Shown here: positions 4,744-7,034 of the stretch, piece after piece
Position numbering within the stretch: position 1 is the stretch's first letter
How the letters are laid out: each line of letters starts with the position of its first letter
Source: Candidatus Methanoprimaticola hominis
Lineage (GTDB): Archaea; Thermoplasmatota; Thermoplasmata; Methanomassiliicoccales; Methanomethylophilaceae
NCBI GenBank assembly: GCA_006954465.1
Contig: LVVU01000120.1
Coordinates: 1-7,034 of the forward strand
Length of the DNA stretch: 7,034 nt
Direction of reading: 5' to 3'
Program-made: the position numbers and the translations under genes
Notes under the pieces: generated by a model
Database searches by the model: none
Told to the model about the DNA's origin: nothing
Seen by the model: the letters and a program-made list of their open reading frames with translations, nothing else

Positions 4744-5404
4744 GGTCGACCCTCTGCAGCTCTCCGCCGGACAGCTTGTCCAGCTCCCTGTCGAGGACCT
4801 CCGTCAGCTCGAACATCTCGGCGGCCTGGTCGATGGTCATGCGCTCCTGGACCCTGGACAGCAGGTCTCTGACGACGCCCTTGGAGGCCTGGGGGAGCTT
4901 GTCGACGTACTGCGGCTTCATGGCGGTCTTGATCTTGCCGGCGTACAGGCTCTCCAGGTAGTCGTGCAGTTCGGTCCCGGCGAAGCTCGCGAGGACCTCC
5001 TCCTTGGAGGGAGGGTTCTCGTAGCGTCCGAGGTTGGGGATCTCGATGCCGCACAGGATCTTGATGGCGGTGGTCTTTCCGATACCGTTCGGTCCGAGGA
5101 TACCCGTGACGAGTCCCTTCTTCGGCACCGGAAGGCGGTACAGGCGGAACGAGTTCAGGCCGTACTGGTGCATCAGGTCGGTCTTCAGCTCGTCGGCGAG
5201 ACCGATGATCTTGACGGCATCGAACTGGCATTTGTTCACGCAGATGCCGCATCCCTGGCAGAGGGTCTCCGATATGATCGGCTTCCCCTTCTCGCCGAAT
5301 GTGACGCATTCCACTCCCGTCCTGTTCAGGGGGCAGAACTTGGCGCACTCCTGGTTGCATTTCTTGTTTTGGCATCTGTCGTTCAGAACCGCCGCTATCC
5401 GCAT
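4244..5404 (-). CDS. abce1: ABCE1 N-terminal part: Fe-S domain and first half of NBD1 (true homology to 4748)
   Basis: Residues 1-219 (5404-4748) are genuine ABCE1. The Fe-S domain has two [4Fe-4S] ligand sets: C11, C16, C20, C24 and C49, C52, C55, C59. The family's usual Pro after the last cysteine is Gln here. NBD1 follows, with Walker A GPNGIGKTT at 104-112 and the ABC signature LSGGELQRV at 211-219. From residue 220 to 386 (down to 4244) the frame stays open by chance, because the DNA is G+C-rich, but encodes an Arg-rich nonsense sequence antiparallel to nothing known; it is the wrong frame of the real second half. Translation as written would give a protein lacking Walker B of NBD1 and all of NBD2, hence inactive. 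ATG 5404 is supported by the family-typical MRIAAVLNDRC start and by a TATA box 26 bp upstream, implying a leaderless mRNA. Confidence 0.8.
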   Translation of the reverse strand: MRIAAVLNDRCQNKKCNQECAKFCPLNRTGVECVTFGEKGKPIISETLCQGCGICVNKCQFDAVKIIGLADELKTDLMHQYGLNSFRLYRLPVPKKGLVTGILGPNGIGKTTAIKILCGIEIPNLGRYENPPSKEEVLASFAGTELHDYLESLYAGKIKTAMKPQYVDKLPQASKGVVRDLLSRVQERMTIDQAAEMFELTEVLDRELDKLSGGELQRVDHDEGRRRLLLRRAHIVPRYLSEGQDGPPHQGPERREAGHGHRARSGHPGFPCRQRQRRLRFRGGLRSVHPRQTGEDRHQRLSGRIPSRGEHQIQGQAHRVRGLPAPRRLADRRPDLLQEPEEGLRGIRAGHHRRIGQDRGIRRNRRTERHGKDHPGQDARRDHQAR

Positions 5405-5423
5405 GGCCGTTGCGATTGGGTGC

Positions 5424-5436
5424 CTTTATTTATAGG
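5424..5436. promoter_or_regulatory. TATA-like block between divergent ABCE1 and MATE genes
   Basis: On the minus strand this reads CCTATAAATAAAG, a good archaeal TATA box centred 26 bp before the ABCE1 ATG, so that transcript should be leaderless. On the plus strand the same block reads CTTTATTTATAGG and is the only A/T-rich element upstream of the MATE gene. If used in that direction it would start RNA near 5455 and leave a leader of about 48 bases. The minus-strand assignment is firm; use toward MATE is inference. Confidence 0.6.
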
Positions 5437-5503
5437 TAAGTGGGGGTGGACCCGGAAGCCCCCGCTAGGTAGATGTACGGGTTCGGGAGTAGCAGTGGCA
5501 GGG

Positions 5504-6892
5504 ATGGGGATGGAGGCCGAGACATCGGGAACGAGAACCCTTCTGGGGAATCAGCGCAAGGGCATAGTAGCCCTGGCGATCCCGATCGGAGTCGCCCTCC
5601 TCTTCCAGCAGCTCAACAACATCGTCGACAGCATCTGGGTCGCCGACCTCGGCGGGGATGCCCTGGCGGCGCTGGGTCTGGTGTATCCGATCTATTCGGT
5701 GCTGATCGGGATAGGGAACGGCCTCGGAATCGGAGTGTCTGCCGCCATAGCCAGGAACATAGGGATGAAGAGCAGCGGGGATGCCCGCGGCTCGGCGGGG
5801 CAGGGCGTTCTTCTGGCATTCGTGGTCGGATTGATACTGACTCCGATACTCCTTTTGACGGCCGAGCCGTCGTTGCTGCTGATGGGCGCCGGGGATATGA
5901 TCGGGGAGTGCCTCGAGTACGCCTATCCGATCTACATCTGCACCTTCTTCATCATCCTCAGCGGGATCATGTCGGGGATGCTGCGCGGAGAAGGCGCTGC
6001 GAGACGCTCCATGGCGATCCAGATCGTCGGTGCGCTGGTCAACATAATCCTCGATCCGATAATGATCTACGGGATGGGGATGGGTGTCGCCGGAGCCGCA
6101 TGGGCCACATCGATTTCCTTCGCGGTGTCCTGCGCCATGGCGGCGTACTGGTATCTCCGCGGGAAGCATATGTACGTCACCCTGTCCCGTTCCAGTCTGC
6201 GCTACGACCGCAGGCTGTGCCGCAGCGTCCTGTCAGTGGGCGCCCCGGAGGCGCTGGAACTGTCGGTGATGTACATCTTCAACGTGGTCCTGAACCTGCT
6301 GGTCATCCAATGCGGAGGGACGGACGCGGTCGGCATCTATTCGACCGGCTGGAGGGTGGCCTACATCATCATGGTGGTGGCACAGGCCATGGGCGGAGCC
6401 ATGGTCGCGGTATGCTCCGCGGAATACGGGATGAAGCGCTTCGACATGATTCAGGATGCCTTCAGATACACCGTGGTGAGCGCGTTCCTGTGGACCGCGG
6501 GGATGGGTGCAATCATGGCGCTATCGGCCGGCTTCATGGCCGACGCCTTCACCCGCTCGGACGATCTGGCATATCTGAACGGGGACATGGCGAACCTGTT
6601 CAGGCTGTTCGCATTGTGCCTGCCTGTGATGACAATGGTGTACACGGGTTCGTCCCTGCTGCAGGCCCTCGACAGGGCCACCGGCGCCATGCTCAACTCG
6701 CTGCTCAGGAACCTCCTCCTCTGCGCATCCTTCTACATCGCCCTGGTGGCGTTCGGCACCCTGGGTTCGATGTTCTGGGCCATGGCCCTCACGGAGATCC
6801 TCGGAGGTGTCCTCATGGGTATGCATGCATGGATCGTCCTCCGCCGCGTGATAGCGAAGGAGGTTCCTTCGGACGCCGTCCCCGGTGCTTGA
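5504..6892 (+). CDS. MATE-family multidrug/cation antiporter, 462 aa
   Basis: A polytopic membrane exporter that uses an ion gradient (Na+ or H+) to expel cationic or other compounds. The sequence shows about 12 hydrophobic segments in two MatE repeats. Hallmarks include LLGNQRKGIVALAIPIG (14-30) at the first helix, NNIVDSIWVADLGGDALAALGL (38-59), and LRGEGAARRSM (160-170), followed by NIILDPIMIYG and GVAGAAWATSIS. The acidic residues D42 and D184 fall where PfMATE has D41 and D184, which are implicated in ion coupling. Length matches the family. The frame stays open far upstream, but that part is antisense to ABCE1. Good family similarity starts around TLLG, so ATG 5504 or the in-frame ATG 5510 is the start (GTG 5495 is the only other candidate). 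No strong ribosome binding site marks any of them. The gene diverges from ABCE1 and is followed 58 bp later by metG. The substrate cannot be deduced. Confidence 0.92.
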   Translation: MGMEAETSGTRTLLGNQRKGIVALAIPIGVALLFQQLNNIVDSIWVADLGGDALAALGLVYPIYSVLIGIGNGLGIGVSAAIARNIGMKSSGDARGSAGQGVLLAFVVGLILTPILLLTAEPSLLLMGAGDMIGECLEYAYPIYICTFFIILSGIMSGMLRGEGAARRSMAIQIVGALVNIILDPIMIYGMGMGVAGAAWATSISFAVSCAMAAYWYLRGKHMYVTLSRSSLRYDRRLCRSVLSVGAPEALELSVMYIFNVVLNLLVIQCGGTDAVGIYSTGWRVAYIIMVVAQAMGGAMVAVCSAEYGMKRFDMIQDAFRYTVVSAFLWTAGMGAIMALSAGFMADAFTRSDDLAYLNGDMANLFRLFALCLPVMTMVYTGSSLLQALDRATGAMLNSLLRNLLLCASFYIALVAFGTLGSMFWAMALTEILGGVLMGMHAWIVLRRVIAKEVPSDAVPGA

Positions 6893-6909
6893 GTCTCGCG
6901 CGCAGGCGT

Positions 6910-6919
6910 GATTATAAAT
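6910..6919 (+). promoter_or_regulatory. TATA box of metG
   Basis: GATTATAAAT stands out in the short G+C-rich gap after the MATE stop and is centred about 37 bp before the metG ATG. Transcription would begin near 6939, leaving a leader of about 10 bases. metG therefore seems to have its own promoter and need not be read through from MATE. Confidence 0.6.
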
Positions 6920-6950
6920 GCCGTGTCCGCTCTGGGGATGCCCGTTTACA

Positions 6951-7034
6951 ATGTCGAAGATCGTAGTCAACGTGGCTTGGCCGTATGCGAACGGCACGAT
7001 CCATCTGGGTCATGTCGCCGGCTCGCTTCTGCCG
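6951..7034 (+). CDS. metG: Methionyl-tRNA synthetase, N-terminal fragment
   Basis: Only the first 28 codons are inside the window; the frame is open at the end. The sequence [20 protein letters not shown] then HVAGSLLP is the characteristic MetRS start, with the class I 'HIGH' signature as H18-L-G-H21 and the AWPYANG stretch that forms part of the methionine and ATP pocket. The enzyme charges initiator and elongator tRNA-Met with methionine using ATP. ATG 6951 fits because the conserved segment starts immediately after it. The ATG at 6938 is in another frame. A TATA box at 6910-6919 supports a separate promoter. Confidence 0.95.
   Translation, partial: MSKIVVNVAWPYANGTIHLGHVAGSLLP

Larger units (their letters stand above)
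3643..5404 (-). pseudogene. abce1: ABCE1 / RNase L inhibitor ribosome-recycling ATPase, frame broken in NBD1
   Basis: The two adjoining minus-strand frames together give a complete ABCE1 of about 590 residues, the normal archaeal length: Fe-S domain, NBD1, hinge, NBD2, hinge and the conserved C-terminus. ABCE1 splits ribosomes after termination and is essential where tested. Homology in the first frame stops at V219 (codon 4748-4750), straight after LSGGELQRV, and resumes in another frame at ATG 4743. The usual five residues (AIAAx) between the signature and MMKDADVYFFDEP are replaced by four bases, GACC (4744-4747). A single 11-bp deletion explains this: an ancestral G|CC ATC GCC GCG|ACC would collapse to GACC. 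Every other motif is intact and there are no stop codons in either half, so this is not an old decayed gene. A sequencing or assembly deletion is the likeliest cause; a genuine recent mutation or split gene is possible. Confidence 0.85.

Noticed and set aside
3724..4872. A 382-aa plus-strand frame opposite ABCE1.
   Set aside because: Asp/Val/Gly/Leu-rich antisense shadow of conserved ABCE1 sequence; no start context or domain.
4742..5503. Plus-strand frame running continuously into the MATE gene, making an apparent 716-aa protein.
   Set aside because: It is antisense to ABCE1, has no membrane or domain character, and MATE similarity begins only after 5504. The open frame is a by-product of G+C-rich coding DNA.
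5497..6087. GGGATGGGGATGG occurring twice (near 5501 and 6072), a possible G-quadruplex or repeat.
   Set aside because: Both copies encode Gly-Met-Gly-Met style codons or sit at the start region of the MATE gene; short and explainable by codon use.
5473..6966. A 497-aa plus-strand frame starting at ATG 5473 with AGGT nearby.
   Set aside because: It overlaps the MATE gene in another frame. The product is Arg/Gly/His-rich low-complexity sequence, while the MATE frame shows clear family motifs.

Overview
The window looks like a piece of a methanogen chromosome from the Thermoplasmata, most plausibly Methanomassiliicoccales. The domain call (Archaea) is strong; the order is inference. Evidence for Archaea: an ABCE1 (RNase L inhibitor/Rli1) gene, which bacteria lack; TATA-box promoters about 25-40 bp upstream of start codons; an archaeal-type methionyl-tRNA synthetase N-terminus; and a thioredoxin-peroxidase-type peroxiredoxin with the archaeal C-terminal cysteine pair. 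Coding DNA is G+C-rich with mostly G/C third positions. All seven stop codons visible at gene ends are TGA or TAA, never TAG.

Layout. 1-345 (+) is the C-terminal end of a cation diffusion facilitator with a cysteine-rich tail. It is followed after 22 bp by an unrecognised, probably all-helical protein (368-943, +). Two minus-strand genes come next: a PHP-domain phosphoesterase (2351-1296) and, 27 bp downstream of it, a free-standing NIF3/YqfO PII-like domain protein (1268-927). The latter's 3' end overlaps the helical protein gene by 17 bp. A 463-bp intergenic region (2352-2814) turns sharply A+T-rich and holds several perfect or near-perfect inverted repeats. It separates the PHP gene from a plus-strand peroxiredoxin gene (2815-3546). 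A G+C hairpin at 3560-3578 lies between the peroxiredoxin gene and the convergent ABCE1 gene.

ABCE1 (5404-3643, -) is the most striking item. Both halves match this essential ribosome-recycling ATPase over the expected full length. The reading frame is broken immediately after the first ABC signature motif, in a way that an 11-bp deletion would explain. A MATE-family multidrug transporter (5504-6892, +) diverges from ABCE1 across a 99-bp region with a single TATA-like block. The window ends in the first 28 codons of metG (6951 onward, +), behind its own TATA box.

The genes are mainly housekeeping, stress and transport functions, not one pathway: metal efflux, peroxide detoxification, drug efflux, ribosome recycling and tRNA charging. 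The only pair that looks like a true operon is PHP plus the NIF3-like gene. I see no CRISPR array, tRNA, rRNA, insertion sequence or defence island. The leads worth checking are the broken ABCE1 frame, the palindrome cluster at 2433-2634, the basic tail on the peroxiredoxin and the Cys-rich tail on the metal transporter.
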